DNA from: DASYRM01 sp036004405
Lineage (GTDB): Bacteria > Acidobacteriota > Vicinamibacteria > Vicinamibacterales > UBA2999
Reading direction: 5' to 3'
Length of the DNA stretch: 64,000 nt
Assembly: GCA_036004405.1 (NCBI GenBank)
Contig: DASYRM010000020.1
Location: forward strand, 17,200-81,199
The notes under the pieces were generated by a model. That model did no database searches. It was not told the origin of the DNA and saw nothing but the letters and a program-made list of their open reading frames with translations. Below, piece by piece: positions 37,291 through 45,892 of the stretch (the stretch's first letter is position 1; the number at the start of each line of letters is the position of its first letter). The position numbers and the translations under genes were made by a program.

Positions 37291-38169
37291 GTTCTCCGTC
37301 GGACGCTCGAGGCGGTCGATGATCAGCGTCTGGCGCGTGGCGCTCGAGGGTTCGAGTTTCATGCCGAGTTGTTCCTGCACCGCCGTAAACACCGACGGCG
37401 TGGCACTTGCGTCTGTGCTTGGGCCTCGGCTCCCGGCCATCCGATCGAAGGTGAGCGTGACGCGGTAGCTGCCCGTCAGTCCCGTTCTGTCCACGACGAA
37501 ACGGCCGGCGGACGGTCGTAGGAAGGTTGCCAGGGTGGCAGTCGTCATGTCGCCTTCCATCTGATCGCCCGACATCCGGGTCACGCATGGTCGCGGCACA
37601 TTGGGATCAAACGGCGTCGGCGCCTGCACCCTTCCTGCTGCGCTGGCGGCCTCTGCGGCGGCGCGTTGCGCGGCCTGCACGGCAGCGCAGTCATACTCTG
37701 ACGGCTTGATCCCGGGCCCGAGTCGGCCGTCGCTGCGCGACAGAACGAGGTCGTAGACCTGCTGCTCGCGATTGTCGACGTGCACCAGCAGCCTGAATCG
37801 ATCGGCCAACATGGCCTGCATCATGGCCGCCCGCTGCTCCTGCGTCGGATTCGTGAGAGGCGACGTGGTGCTCACGTCGTAGCGATCGGTGCTCGCCCAC
37901 GCAGGAAGCCCGACGTAATCAGCCGGGACGCCGACGGGATAGGCCCGCCCGATGAGAGTTGTGACGGGAACGTTCAGTAGCGTGAAGCCGCCGTCCGGGC
38001 GCTGACTGCTGCCGTTCGAGCCAAGTGCGTTGGTGGTGTTTCTCTTGATCGAGACGACGTCGAACGTCGGCCCTGCGGGCGCAGACGACTGAGCGCGCGC
38101 CTGCATGGACACGTTGGCTGAGGCCACAGTCAGCAGGAGGCCTAACGTTGACAATCTTGCGAAGCACAT
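37288..38169 (-). CDS. TIGR03435 family exported protein
   Basis: A protein of 293 aa with a signal peptide (LGLLLTVASANVSMQARAQ). It follows the TIGR03435 layout known from Acidobacteria: PTFDVVSIKRNTT at the N-terminus, then LLNVPVTTLIGRAYPV, MLADRFRLLVHVDNREQQVY, DLVLSRSDGRLGPGIKPSEYD, VVDRTGLTGSYRVTLTFD and a C-terminal VQEQLGMKLEPSS. The function is unknown; such genes are numerous in that phylum. The ribosome site AAGGAGGACC is clear. It lies 19 nt downstream of the ABC ATPase gene on the same strand. Its stop codon is formed by a half repeat. Confidence 0.85.
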   Translation of the reverse strand: MCFARLSTLGLLLTVASANVSMQARAQSSAPAGPTFDVVSIKRNTTNALGSNGSSQRPDGGFTLLNVPVTTLIGRAYPVGVPADYVGLPAWASTDRYDVSTTSPLTNPTQEQRAAMMQAMLADRFRLLVHVDNREQQVYDLVLSRSDGRLGPGIKPSEYDCAAVQAAQRAAAEAASAAGRVQAPTPFDPNVPRPCVTRMSGDQMEGDMTTATLATFLRPSAGRFVVDRTGLTGSYRVTLTFDRMAGSRGPSTDASATPSVFTAVQEQLGMKLEPSSATRQTLIIDRLERPTEN

Positions 38170-38188
38170 CGTGGTCCTCCTTCGTCGT

Positions 38189-39001
38189 TCACCACGGAGG
38201 CAATGTCATGAACAGGAACTCTTTGAGGTAATCGTCGTGCGCGGCCAGCAGCTCGGCGCCGGTCCCTTGGAAGAAGATGCGCCCTTCGTGCAGCACCAGG
38301 AATCGGGCGCGCTCGGTGGCCGAGTCGCGGATGTCGATGCCGCCGCCGTTCTTCACGGCCTCGTGGCGCGCCACGTAGAAGGCATCGCGAATCTGGTGGG
38401 TCACGAAGATCGAGGTGACCTGTTCCAGGTCGCGCAGCTTGACGATCTCGTCGTCCACGTTGCTGGCGATCACCGGGTCGAGCCCGGTGGTGGGATCGTC
38501 GAAGAGCAGCAGTCCGGGTTTCGACGCCATCGCGCGCGCGATCCCGACGCGGCGGCGCTGGCCGCCCGAGAGCGCCGACGGCATGCGCTCCTCGTAACCC
38601 GTGAGGCCGACGAATCCGAGCACTTCGGCGACGCGCGCGTCGACCTCCTCGTTCGAGAGCCGCGCCGAGTCCTGCAGCCGGAAGCCGACGTTCTCGGCCA
38701 CCGTCAGCGAGTCGAACAGCGCGTTCTCCTGGAACACCATGCCGACGTCGCTGCGCAGGCCGAGCAGCTGCTGCTCCGGCATGCGTTCGATGCGCTCGCC
38801 GTTCACGGAGATGGTGCCGCCGTCGGGGCGCATCAGGCCGAGAATGAGCTTGAGCAGCACCGATTTGCCGGCGCCGCTCGCGCCCAGCAGCATCGTCATG
38901 CTGCCCTTGGGCACCGTGAAGCTCACGTCGCTGAGCACGACGTGGTCGTCGAAGGCGAACGAGACGTGCTCGACCGCCACCGCGGGCGTGTCCTGGGTCA
39001 C
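38189..39001 (-). CDS. MlaF-like ABC transporter ATP-binding protein
   Basis: An ATPase subunit of 270 aa. Motifs are Walker A LGASGAGKSVLLKLI, Q-loop VFQENALFDSLTV, signature LSGGQRRRVGIARAM, Walker B PGLLLFDDPTTGLDP and the switch His in FVTHQ. The spacing and the text around the signature are closest to MlaF/Ttg2A phospholipid-transport ATPases. GTG at 39001 overlaps the amidohydrolase stop by 4 nt (GTGA). No MlaE-like permease or MlaD gene is adjacent, so the partner must be encoded elsewhere. Confidence 0.88.
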   Translation of the reverse strand: MTQDTPAVAVEHVSFAFDDHVVLSDVSFTVPKGSMTMLLGASGAGKSVLLKLILGLMRPDGGTISVNGERIERMPEQQLLGLRSDVGMVFQENALFDSLTVAENVGFRLQDSARLSNEEVDARVAEVLGFVGLTGYEERMPSALSGGQRRRVGIARAMASKPGLLLFDDPTTGLDPVIASNVDDEIVKLRDLEQVTSIFVTHQIRDAFYVARHEAVKNGGGIDIRDSATERARFLVLHEGRIFFQGTGAELLAAHDDYLKEFLFMTLPPW

Positions 39002-40191
39002 TTGGCGCGCTTGTCGACGACCACCTTGCCGCCTTTGATCACGACTTTCGCCTTCAGCCAGTGCCAATAGCCTTCGAGCGGGTCGCCGTCGAGCAGCACG
39101 ATGTCGGCAAGTCTGCCGGCTTCGAGCGAGCCGAGCTGGTCGCCCATCTGGATGTAGGACGCGGTGTTGGGCCCCATGATCTTCACCATGTCCTTCATCG
39201 AGAACATGAGGTTGAACGACTTGAGCTCGTGCTCGAGCCCGGCCTTCGGGTCGTAGACGGTGTCGGTGCAGTAGCCGAGGATGGCGCCAGCGTCCCACAC
39301 CGTACGCGCGTTCACCGGCATGTAGCCGGCCTCCTCGCCGAGGCGCACGCCACCGCTGATCGCCTGCGGCCAGTCCTTGCCGTCGCGGAAGCGTGGCTTG
39401 TTGTCGGTGGCGAACACGCCGAAGACGGGGGCGCCGAAGCCGATGGTGGCGAGGATCTTCGTGCCCGACGCGGCCAGCCGCTTCGCGTCTTCCACGCTGG
39501 TGAAGTCCTTGTTGGGAAGATGGACGAGCAGCGGCACGCCCGCGTCTACCGCCGCCATCATCGCCGGCGTGCTGACGGCGTGCACCTGAATCATCACGCC
39601 CGCCTTCTTTCCTTCGTCCACGATGGCGCGGATGATGTCCATCTCCTGCGCGGTCGGGCCGGGCACGGGCGTCAGCGCAATCTCGCCGGTGAACTTGACG
39701 CCCAGCGCCGCCATCTTCCTGATCTCGGCGCGCGCCGAATCGGGTGTGTGCTGGTTGAGACGCAGCACGCCCGAGGGGATGATGCGCGGCCCGTTGATCT
39801 GGCCCGACTCGATGCGGTCGCGCAGCGTGATGTTGCCTTCGGCGGGCCCGCCGGCCGACAGGAGCGTCGTGTAGCCGGCCTCGAGCTGGGCCTGCATCTG
39901 CTCCTTTTCCATCGGGCCGGTGTTGAAGTGGCGGTGCGCGTCGATGAAGCCGGGCATGGCCGACATGCCTTTGGCGTCGATCGTCTGGCCGGCCTTGCTG
40001 GCCGGCGCGCCGGCGCCGGCAGACACGATCTTGCCGCCGCGCACCACGATGGTGCCGCGCTCCACGACGCTGGCGTCGGGGCCGATGATGCGGACGTTGG
40101 TGATCGTCAGGTCCTGCGCGTTGACGGGTGCGACCGCGCCGCCCAGCAGCACGACCAGCGCGACCGCATTGCGGAACATCTCTCTTCTCAT
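38998..40191 (-). CDS. Exported amidohydrolase-family protein
   Basis: A protein of 397 aa with a signal peptide (AVALVVLLGGAVAPVNAQ). It has the metal-dependent hydrolase layout: FIDAHRHFN (metal-binding HxH after strand 1), then VHAV and a C-terminal GSLEAGRLADIVLLDGDPL typical of the imidazolonepropionase-like group. The substrate is unknown. The ABC ATPase gene overlaps its end by 4 nt, so the two are translationally coupled although their functions are not obviously linked. Confidence 0.85.
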   Translation of the reverse strand: MRREMFRNAVALVVLLGGAVAPVNAQDLTITNVRIIGPDASVVERGTIVVRGGKIVSAGAGAPASKAGQTIDAKGMSAMPGFIDAHRHFNTGPMEKEQMQAQLEAGYTTLLSAGGPAEGNITLRDRIESGQINGPRIIPSGVLRLNQHTPDSARAEIRKMAALGVKFTGEIALTPVPGPTAQEMDIIRAIVDEGKKAGVMIQVHAVSTPAMMAAVDAGVPLLVHLPNKDFTSVEDAKRLAASGTKILATIGFGAPVFGVFATDNKPRFRDGKDWPQAISGGVRLGEEAGYMPVNARTVWDAGAILGYCTDTVYDPKAGLEHELKSFNLMFSMKDMVKIMGPNTASYIQMGDQLGSLEAGRLADIVLLDGDPLEGYWHWLKAKVVIKGGKVVVDKRAK

Positions 40192-40210
40192 ACAGTCCTT
40201 GATCCAAATA

Positions 40211-40274
40211 GCGAACCGGCGTTAAGCCGGTTTGCCAGACACTGCGCGCGGTCCGCGTTCTTGGCGGGCCGCGC
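40211..40274. repeat. Two hairpins in a divergent intergenic region
   Basis: GCGAACCGGC/GCCGGTTTGC (40211-40220 with 40226-40235, one wobble pair) and an 11-bp stem at 40246-40256 with 40264-40274 (one G-T pair). They lie between divergent genes, where terminators are not expected, so they are better read as dispersed palindromes. Confidence 0.55.
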
Positions 40275-40313
40275 CTTGATTATCGCGTAGGATCACTTTC
40301 CCGGAGGGATGGC

Positions 40314-40991
40314 ATGAGCCGACGATTGAGCGTGCTGTGCGCGGTGATGACCCTGATGTGTTCCGGCGCCGTGCTGGCGCAGCGCGCGCCGCAGAGACGG
40401 CCGCCCCTGTTTCTCAGCGAAAGCTGGAAAGCGCTGCCGGCGCCGCCCGACGATCACGGCGCGTGGCCGGCCGCGCAGGGCGGCGTGGCGAACCCCAACC
40501 TGCAGCTGACGCTGCACGGCACGTCGGGCAAGGAGATTCAGCTCGTGGCCGTCCGCGGCGGCGGCGACCTCTACCCGATGAACCTGTGGACCGGCACCAC
40601 CACATCGCCGAGCGCGGCGTCTCTGCGCGACCGAACGAACTTCGTCGATCTCACCGATCCGCTGGCGAAGATCCGCTGGACCGTCCGCACGTCGGGCTTC
40701 CATCAGGTGCGCCCGATCGTGAAGCTGGCCGATGGCACGTGGCTGGTGGGCGATCAGGCCACCGGCCCCGAGCTGGACTTCAATCAGCGCGATGTGTCGA
40801 TTGCCGACCTGCGCTGGCTCAAGCTCGACATCGCGCGCGTCGTGGCCGTCGGCAACTGGGTGGAACATCCGGATCTGAGCAAGGTGGACGAAGTGGGCTT
40901 CGCGGACCTGATGCCGGGGAGCGGGCACGGGCCGGGCGGCTACGTGAACGTCGGCCGCATCGAAGTCTACGGCCGCCCCGTCAAGCGCTGA
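40314..40991 (+). CDS. Exported protein of unknown function
   Basis: A protein of 225 aa with a signal peptide (LCAVMTLMCSGAVLAQ). The mature protein has a beta-sandwich flavour (NLQLTLHGTSGKEIQLVAV, IRWTVRTSGFHQVRPIVKL, GGYVNVGRIEVYG), like carbohydrate-binding or DUF1080-type domains, but I see no specific motif. It is divergent from the amidohydrolase gene and followed without gap by another small gene. Confidence 0.65.
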   Translation: MSRRLSVLCAVMTLMCSGAVLAQRAPQRRPPLFLSESWKALPAPPDDHGAWPAAQGGVANPNLQLTLHGTSGKEIQLVAVRGGGDLYPMNLWTGTTTSPSAASLRDRTNFVDLTDPLAKIRWTVRTSGFHQVRPIVKLADGTWLVGDQATGPELDFNQRDVSIADLRWLKLDIARVVAVGNWVEHPDLSKVDEVGFADLMPGSGHGPGGYVNVGRIEVYGRPVKR

Positions 40992-41495
40992 GTGCCCGCG
41001 CTCCTCCTGCTCGCTGCGATCGTCGCCGTCGTGTCGGCGCTCAACGCCCCTGCGCAACGATTTCTGCCGTCGTTCGTGCGACTGCTGGATGATGCGGCGG
41101 TTCACGCCGGCCTGGGGAGCTTCTTCTCGGGACGCTCAGTGGCATCGGGGACGTTCGGCGGGCGTGACGTCGTCATCCTCCTCAAGCTGAAACGCGGCAG
41201 GTACGACCACGGATACCTGATTGCGTCGATGCGGACTCGTGAGCGGGCGGTGCTGGATTCGGCGGGTGTCGATGCACGCGGCATGGGCGAGGCGGCACGG
41301 CGCGCGCTCTTCGCGCTGGCCACGCACGATCTGCGTCTGAGCGTCGAGGACGGATGGCTGAAGGCGTTATGGGAGCCTCAGGGGTTCCTGCTGTTCCCCG
41401 GCACGTTCCACGAGTCGAACTGGCGGGAAGTGCTCGGGGCGATGGAGGTGGTCGCCGCCTCGCTCGACGCCGCCGTCGGCGTCGACGTGGCCTAG
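40992..41495 (+). CDS. Membrane-anchored protein, unknown
   Basis: A protein of 167 aa from GTG, directly abutting the previous stop codon. One N-terminal hydrophobic segment (ALLLLAAIVAVVSALNA) is a signal or anchor. The rest is a soluble alpha/beta domain (GTFGGRDVVILLKLKRGRYD, then ATHDLRLSVEDGWLKALWEP). No family is recognised. It overlaps the convergent downstream gene by 4 nt at their stop codons. Confidence 0.6.
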   Translation: MPALLLLAAIVAVVSALNAPAQRFLPSFVRLLDDAAVHAGLGSFFSGRSVASGTFGGRDVVILLKLKRGRYDHGYLIASMRTRERAVLDSAGVDARGMGEAARRALFALATHDLRLSVEDGWLKALWEPQGFLLFPGTFHESNWREVLGAMEVVAASLDAAVGVDVA

Positions 41496-42265
41496 CGTCT
41501 TCGCGCCGACAGCACCGCGGGCGGGATCCAGATCGCGTAGCCGAGCCATGCCCACGACAGCACGGTTGCCGTTGGGATCACCGCCGCGGCGTAGCGATCC
41601 AGGACGCCTCGAATCTGCGCGTACTCCTCGGGGCGCGGTTTTGACTCCTCGATCCATGGCTGCAGCGCGTCGGCGGCCAGCCGGGCCGCGGTGGCTCCCA
41701 GCAGGCTGCCCGCCACCAGCGCCGTGAGCACGAGCGCGCAGGCGACGTAGATTTGCGAGAATCGCCGGCTCTTCGTGGCGGTGAGCAGGATCGTCAGCAG
41801 GGCCAACGCGACGAAGGCCGCCAGCGCCGCCAGCTCGATGAATGGCGGCGCCAGCGCGCCGGCGAGCGGCACGAGCACCACGCCCGACATGTTGCTGTTG
41901 GCGGTCTGCCACAGATCGCTCGACGACAGCAGCGACGCCACCGTGCGCCATTCGCTGAGGAACGGCCGCAGCCGCAGCACCAGCCAGGCCGCGACCGCGA
42001 TCAGAGTGAGCGCGAGGGCGAGCGTCCAGCCACCCGGTGGGGACTCGGTCGCGGGACGGCGCAACGTGTAGACCGCGGCGAGCCCCAGCACGACCCAGGC
42101 GCCTGCGATTTCGAGCACCACGACGAGGATGTCGCGGAGTGCGCCAGACGCCGCGGGCATCGTCGATCCGCCGGCGACGATCAGGGCCGCGCCGGCAAAG
42201 ATCAGCGCCGTGGCGACGACCCGTACCAGCCACGCGACGATGCGATCGCTGAGCGCGTCCATCAT
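41492..42265 (-). CDS. Polytopic membrane protein, unknown
   Basis: A protein of 257 aa with five to six predicted membrane helices (VVATALIFAGAALIVAGG, DILVVVLEIAGAWVVLGLAA and later blocks) and a soluble loop SLLSSSDLWQTANSNMSG. No known family is evident. It is 12 nt downstream of the secreted-protein gene at 42278 on the same strand. Confidence 0.6.
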   Translation of the reverse strand: MMDALSDRIVAWLVRVVATALIFAGAALIVAGGSTMPAASGALRDILVVVLEIAGAWVVLGLAAVYTLRRPATESPPGGWTLALALTLIAVAAWLVLRLRPFLSEWRTVASLLSSSDLWQTANSNMSGVVLVPLAGALAPPFIELAALAAFVALALLTILLTATKSRRFSQIYVACALVLTALVAGSLLGATAARLAADALQPWIEESKPRPEEYAQIRGVLDRYAAAVIPTATVLSWAWLGYAIWIPPAVLSARRR

Positions 42266-42277
42266 CGCGGCGGCGGG

Positions 42278-43342
42278 TCAGCGCGCGCGATCGGGCCCGT
42301 TGACCTGCTCGAAGACGCGCGGCGGCGGCGGCAGACCTTTCGCGAGGGCCTCGGTGACCGCCTTGTCGTAGGCGCGCTCGGCGCTGAGGGCGTTGCGCAT
42401 GGCGTTGTTGCCCTCGTGGCAGCCGTACTCGTAGATCTCGTAGCCGGGCTGTCGGGTGACCGTGAGGCGCATCGTCCACGGCGCGGCGAACGTGGCCGGA
42501 TCCTCCACGTGCACCTCCCAATCGATCATCTCGGGGTCGATGCGCGTGAAGCGCTCGGTCACCTTCATGCTCTCGCTGTGCCGCGCTCCGCCGATGTTCG
42601 TGCGGTCGGTGAAGTTGCTCGATTCGATCACCAGCGTATCGCCCTCGTAGTGCGCCCGCGAGTCGCCCATCAGCTGTTTGATGGCCGGACCGAGGGGCTT
42701 GCGGCCGTCGAGCGGGATGATGCGCGTATCGTGCACCATCTCGTAGCCGATGACTACCGAGTCGGGCGTCTGGATGATGCGGGCGCCGTTGCCGTACACG
42801 GCCGGCATCCACGAGCCGATCATGCCGCGGGTGATGCAGCGATCGTAGAGCGAGAAGTCCTGCACTTTGTCCCACGGGCCGACGCCGAAGGAGCCCTGAT
42901 CGCCGGGGCGGCGGCGAGCCCGCGCCTCCGCCGTGATGGCTGGTAGACGTCCGTCGGCCGGCTCGATGACCATCGAGGTGTAGCTGAACGAGCGCGTACC
43001 TTCCTCGTTGCGGAAGGTGCCGGTTCTGGCGTTGTCGACGTCGCGCGCCCTCGCGCGCTGCTTGGCGCGGTCGGCGAACTCCTCGTCGCTCATGTAGGGG
43101 CGGGTGCCGTACTGCGGCGGACGCGACATCGGCACGCCGCGCATGTCGTCGGTGGTCCAGATGCCCTCGAGATCGGGCTGGCCGAAGGCGTTGCGTGGCG
43201 TCTTCCAATGCGGGTCGGCCCGCCTGGCGGCCGCCGCGTCGGCAGAGCCCTTGGCCTGCGCCAGAGCCGCCGGGGCGGGCAAGAGCAGCACGCCGCACCC
43301 CACCACCGCCGTCACCCCCAGAAACCGACGAATCATGCCCAT
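42278..43342 (-). CDS. Secreted protein, paralogue of the RTADGK family
   Basis: A protein of 354 aa with a signal peptide (VTAVVGCGVLLLPAPAALAQ). It has the general family layout: N-terminal FGQPDLEGIWTTDDMRGV, a middle part, then HYEGDTLVIESSNFTDRTN, SESMKVTERFTRIDPEMI and the C-terminal YEYGCHEGNNAMRN. The same order occurs in the genes at 15117 and 43412, so these are divergent paralogues. The function is unknown; envelope or extracellular location is inferred from the signal peptide. Confidence 0.72.
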   Translation of the reverse strand: MGMIRRFLGVTAVVGCGVLLLPAPAALAQAKGSADAAAARRADPHWKTPRNAFGQPDLEGIWTTDDMRGVPMSRPPQYGTRPYMSDEEFADRAKQRARARDVDNARTGTFRNEEGTRSFSYTSMVIEPADGRLPAITAEARARRRPGDQGSFGVGPWDKVQDFSLYDRCITRGMIGSWMPAVYGNGARIIQTPDSVVIGYEMVHDTRIIPLDGRKPLGPAIKQLMGDSRAHYEGDTLVIESSNFTDRTNIGGARHSESMKVTERFTRIDPEMIDWEVHVEDPATFAAPWTMRLTVTRQPGYEIYEYGCHEGNNAMRNALSAERAYDKAVTEALAKGLPPPPRVFEQVNGPDRAR

Positions 43343-43388
43343 TCCTCCCGAAACTCGATACGACGAAAAGGGCGGCAGCGTAACACGC

Positions 43389-43418
43389 GACGGGCCGCCT
43401 GAAGGCGGCCCCTACTTC
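43389..43418. repeat. Family A palindrome at a gene end
   Basis: Inverse copy: GACGGGCCGCCTGAAGGCGG continues into CCCCTACTTCCC. The TAG stop (minus strand) of the gene at 43412 is formed by the CTA at 43412-43414, inside the element. Confidence 0.85.
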
Positions 43419-44221
43419 CCTACGAGGCGGGCGACGTCCTTTTCGTTCTCGAGGCAGGCGTATTCGAGCAGGTCCGTGTCGAGGGCCAGATGATGGTTGG
43501 CCGACACCGTGAACGCCTTTGTGTAGGCCTTGGGGTCCGTGATGGTGACCTCGACCTGGAGCGTGCCGAAGTTGGGGCGGCGGAACCGTTCGCGAAGCGA
43601 CGCCTGGTCGGTGAGCGGGCTGCCGTTGAAGTCGGCCCACAGGCCGTCGCGCAGTCCGTTGGTGTCCACCACCAGCGTCTCGCCTTCCCAGCGGGCGGTG
43701 GAGTAGCCGTACCAGCTCGGATTGGGATCCTTGGGCGCGGGGCGGCCGTCGGTGTAGATCTGGCGGAACTCCATGTTCCGTTCGTGCAGCACCACGAGCA
43801 CGCCGGGCGCCTGAAGGATCTTCTTCGGCAGCGGATGCGCCAGCATCTGCAGCGGTCCAAGCGGCAAACAGCGTGCGTCCGGGTTGTCCTTGCTCTGGTC
43901 TTCTTTGCGCCGTTCGTAGAGCGCCGCCGCCCACGGCTGATACGGCGGGCGGCCGCCGAGCGCATGCGCGAGGTCGAAGAACACGGTTCGCGGCGGCGCG
44001 CCCACGCCTTCAGTGCCGCGCGTATACCCGTCGGCTTCCCACACGCCGGAAAAATCGGGCTTGCCGTCGGCGGTCCGCGGTGTTGGGGCCAGGAGGTTCG
44101 GCTTGCCGTCACGCGTGCGTGGGACGTTGGCAGTGGGATAGCCGATCCACTGCGCCTCGAGGGCCACAGACGCGATCGCGAGCACCGCGCCCGCCACGAC
44201 CGCCGTGGTCCGGCGGATCAC
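43412..44221 (-). CDS. Secreted protein of the RTADGK-DFSGVW family
   Basis: A protein of 269 aa with a signal peptide (VAGAVLAIASVALEAQ). Strong family signature TPRTADGKPDFSGVWEAD, then PYQPWAAALYERRKEDQSKD, PLGPLQMLAHPLPKKI, SWYGYSTARWEGETLVVDT and LRERFRRPNFGTLQVEVTI. It is close to the gene at 15117 except for the shorter linker. It overlaps the VOC gene by 4 nt upstream (ATGA), which suggests coupling. Function unknown. Confidence 0.75.
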   Translation of the reverse strand: MIRRTTAVVAGAVLAIASVALEAQWIGYPTANVPRTRDGKPNLLAPTPRTADGKPDFSGVWEADGYTRGTEGVGAPPRTVFFDLAHALGGRPPYQPWAAALYERRKEDQSKDNPDARCLPLGPLQMLAHPLPKKILQAPGVLVVLHERNMEFRQIYTDGRPAPKDPNPSWYGYSTARWEGETLVVDTNGLRDGLWADFNGSPLTDQASLRERFRRPNFGTLQVEVTITDPKAYTKAFTVSANHHLALDTDLLEYACLENEKDVARLVGK

Positions 44222-45273
44222 TGCGGTCGCGGCGCGGCCGGCGCGGCCTGCAGGAGCACGAGAAACAGGTTGTTGGGATCGCGCACGATCGCCACCTTTG
44301 TGGTAGCGCCGCCGCGTCCGGGCAGCTCCACGGTGGTGCCGCCGGTGGAGACCACCGCGCCGCCCGCCTGCTTCAGCGCGGCGATCGTGGCGTCCACGTC
44401 GCGCACCTGCAGCTGGATGCGCGTTGAGCCCGGATCCTGGATATTGCCCCGCACGACTTTCCGGTCGACGCCCTTGAAATCGATCAGCTCGAAGACGAGC
44501 CCGGTCGTCGGCACCGTGAACATCGACGCGCGATACTCCGCGTTCTTGGGCAGGCCCATCATGTCGAGCACCGCAGGGGTCTTTTCGAACTTCCCCGGCT
44601 GCCGCATGGCCATTCCAAGCGCGTCGATATAGAGCTTCGTCTCCTTCTCCAGATCGGCGACCGACAACCGCACGCGCACTTCGACGACGTTGGGTGCCGG
44701 CGTCGCCGTCGCCGGCGGCAGAGGGTCGGGCTGGAAGAGCTCGAGAAAGTGGCCATCGGGGTCTTTCACGATCACCGCTTTCGCCTTCGCGGTGCCGACC
44801 GTCACCGGCGCCCCGCCCCTGGTCACGACGGGAGCCCCGAGCTGCTTGAGCCGGGCGAACGTCGCGTCGAGGTCACGAACGATGGCGATCAACGAGAACG
44901 CGCCGATGTCTTGATAGCGCCGTTCGAGCGCCCTGCCCGCGGCCTTCTTGATCTCGACGATTTCGACGCCGGTCCGCATGCCAGCTGGCCGGCCGATCTG
45001 CCAGCGCAGCGACGCGTCGGGCAGCCCGAACATGTTGCGCAGCGCCGGATTGGCGTCGGCGTTGGCCGGTGCGCCCTGCAGGTCGAGCCCGAGTCCGTCG
45101 CGGTAGAACGCCACGGCCGCATCGAGGTCGCCGACAATCGGGCTGAAGAAGTTGCCCGAGCCGACCACGAGTCCGGTGGGTGGAGGGCCGGCCGGGGCCG
45201 TCGCGGCCGGAGCCTGCGCAAACGCCAGGCCGGCGGCCAATAAAGCCGCGATCGAGAAAGTGATCATTCGCAT
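44218..45273 (-). CDS. Exported two-domain VOC (glyoxalase-fold) protein
   Basis: A protein of 351 aa with a signal peptide (IAALLAAGLAFAQ). Two tandem VOC domains: the first with FFSPIVGDLDAAVAFYRDGL and VIVKDPDGHFLELFQPD, the second with VSVADLEK-type entry (LSVADLEKETKLYIDALGMA) and VAIVRDPNNLFLVLLQ. In the second, the usual metal Glu/His positions are partly changed (NNLFLVLL), so it may be a binding rather than a catalytic half. The substrate is unknown. Confidence 0.82.
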   Translation of the reverse strand: MRMITFSIAALLAAGLAFAQAPAATAPAGPPPTGLVVGSGNFFSPIVGDLDAAVAFYRDGLGLDLQGAPANADANPALRNMFGLPDASLRWQIGRPAGMRTGVEIVEIKKAAGRALERRYQDIGAFSLIAIVRDLDATFARLKQLGAPVVTRGGAPVTVGTAKAKAVIVKDPDGHFLELFQPDPLPPATATPAPNVVEVRVRLSVADLEKETKLYIDALGMAMRQPGKFEKTPAVLDMMGLPKNAEYRASMFTVPTTGLVFELIDFKGVDRKVVRGNIQDPGSTRIQLQVRDVDATIAALKQAGGAVVSTGGTTVELPGRGGATTKVAIVRDPNNLFLVLLQAAPAAPRPQ

Positions 45274-45319
45274 CGAAGAGTCTCCCGCGCGCCAACTCTA
45301 CCCGAAGGCCGGCCGCTGT

Positions 45320-45823
45320 CTATTTCAAAAACTCCGCAACTTTTGCCACGCCCGCCCGCGCGCAGGCATCGTCCTGCGGCTGGCTCGATCCCGAGCTGCC
45401 CACGCCGCCGATCACGTCGTCGCCGATCTGGATCGGCACGCCGCCGCCGAGCGCCAGGATGTCGGAGACGTCGCGCTGCGCCGCGTACAGCGGCTCGGCG
45501 GTCCGTTTCTGGAACTCCATCGTGCTGGTGCGGAACATGCGCGCGGTGTAGGCCTTACGGCGCGACATCTCCGCCGTCTGTGCCGTGGCGTTTTCGTCGC
45601 GCAGCAGCACAAGCAGCTGGCCGGCGCGGTCGACGACGGCCACGGACGTGGCGAATCCCTTTGCCCTGCACTCGCCGAGCGCCGCCTCGGCAATGGCTTT
45701 CGCGAGGCCAAGCGACAGGACCTTCTGCGTCACAACCCCCTGTCCCTGGACAACGCTCGGGACGAGCGCCAGCGTGACGATGGGGGAGAGGACCAGCACG
45801 GCAACGAGCAGCGAACGACGCAT
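45320..45823 (-). CDS. GlcG/HbpS-type heme-binding-like protein
   Basis: A protein of 167 aa with a signal peptide (VLVLSPIVTLALVPSVVQG). The body is a typical GlcG/HbpS domain: LAKAIAEAALGECRAKG, SVAVVDRAGQLLVLLRDENA, MSRRKAYTARMF, GGVPIQIGDDVIGGVGSSG and ARAGVAKV near the end. Members bind heme or small ligands outside the cell. The start ATG at 45823 follows GGAGGAG. The family role here is not determined. Confidence 0.85.
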   Translation of the reverse strand: MRRSLLVAVLVLSPIVTLALVPSVVQGQGVVTQKVLSLGLAKAIAEAALGECRAKGFATSVAVVDRAGQLLVLLRDENATAQTAEMSRRKAYTARMFRTSTMEFQKRTAEPLYAAQRDVSDILALGGGVPIQIGDDVIGGVGSSGSSQPQDDACARAGVAKVAEFLK

Positions 45824-45892
45824 GAGCAGCTCCTCCGGGTAGGTGGCGGCCAAGTGTGCGCTTTCGGCGCGATCTTTGAAAGACCCGGGTGC

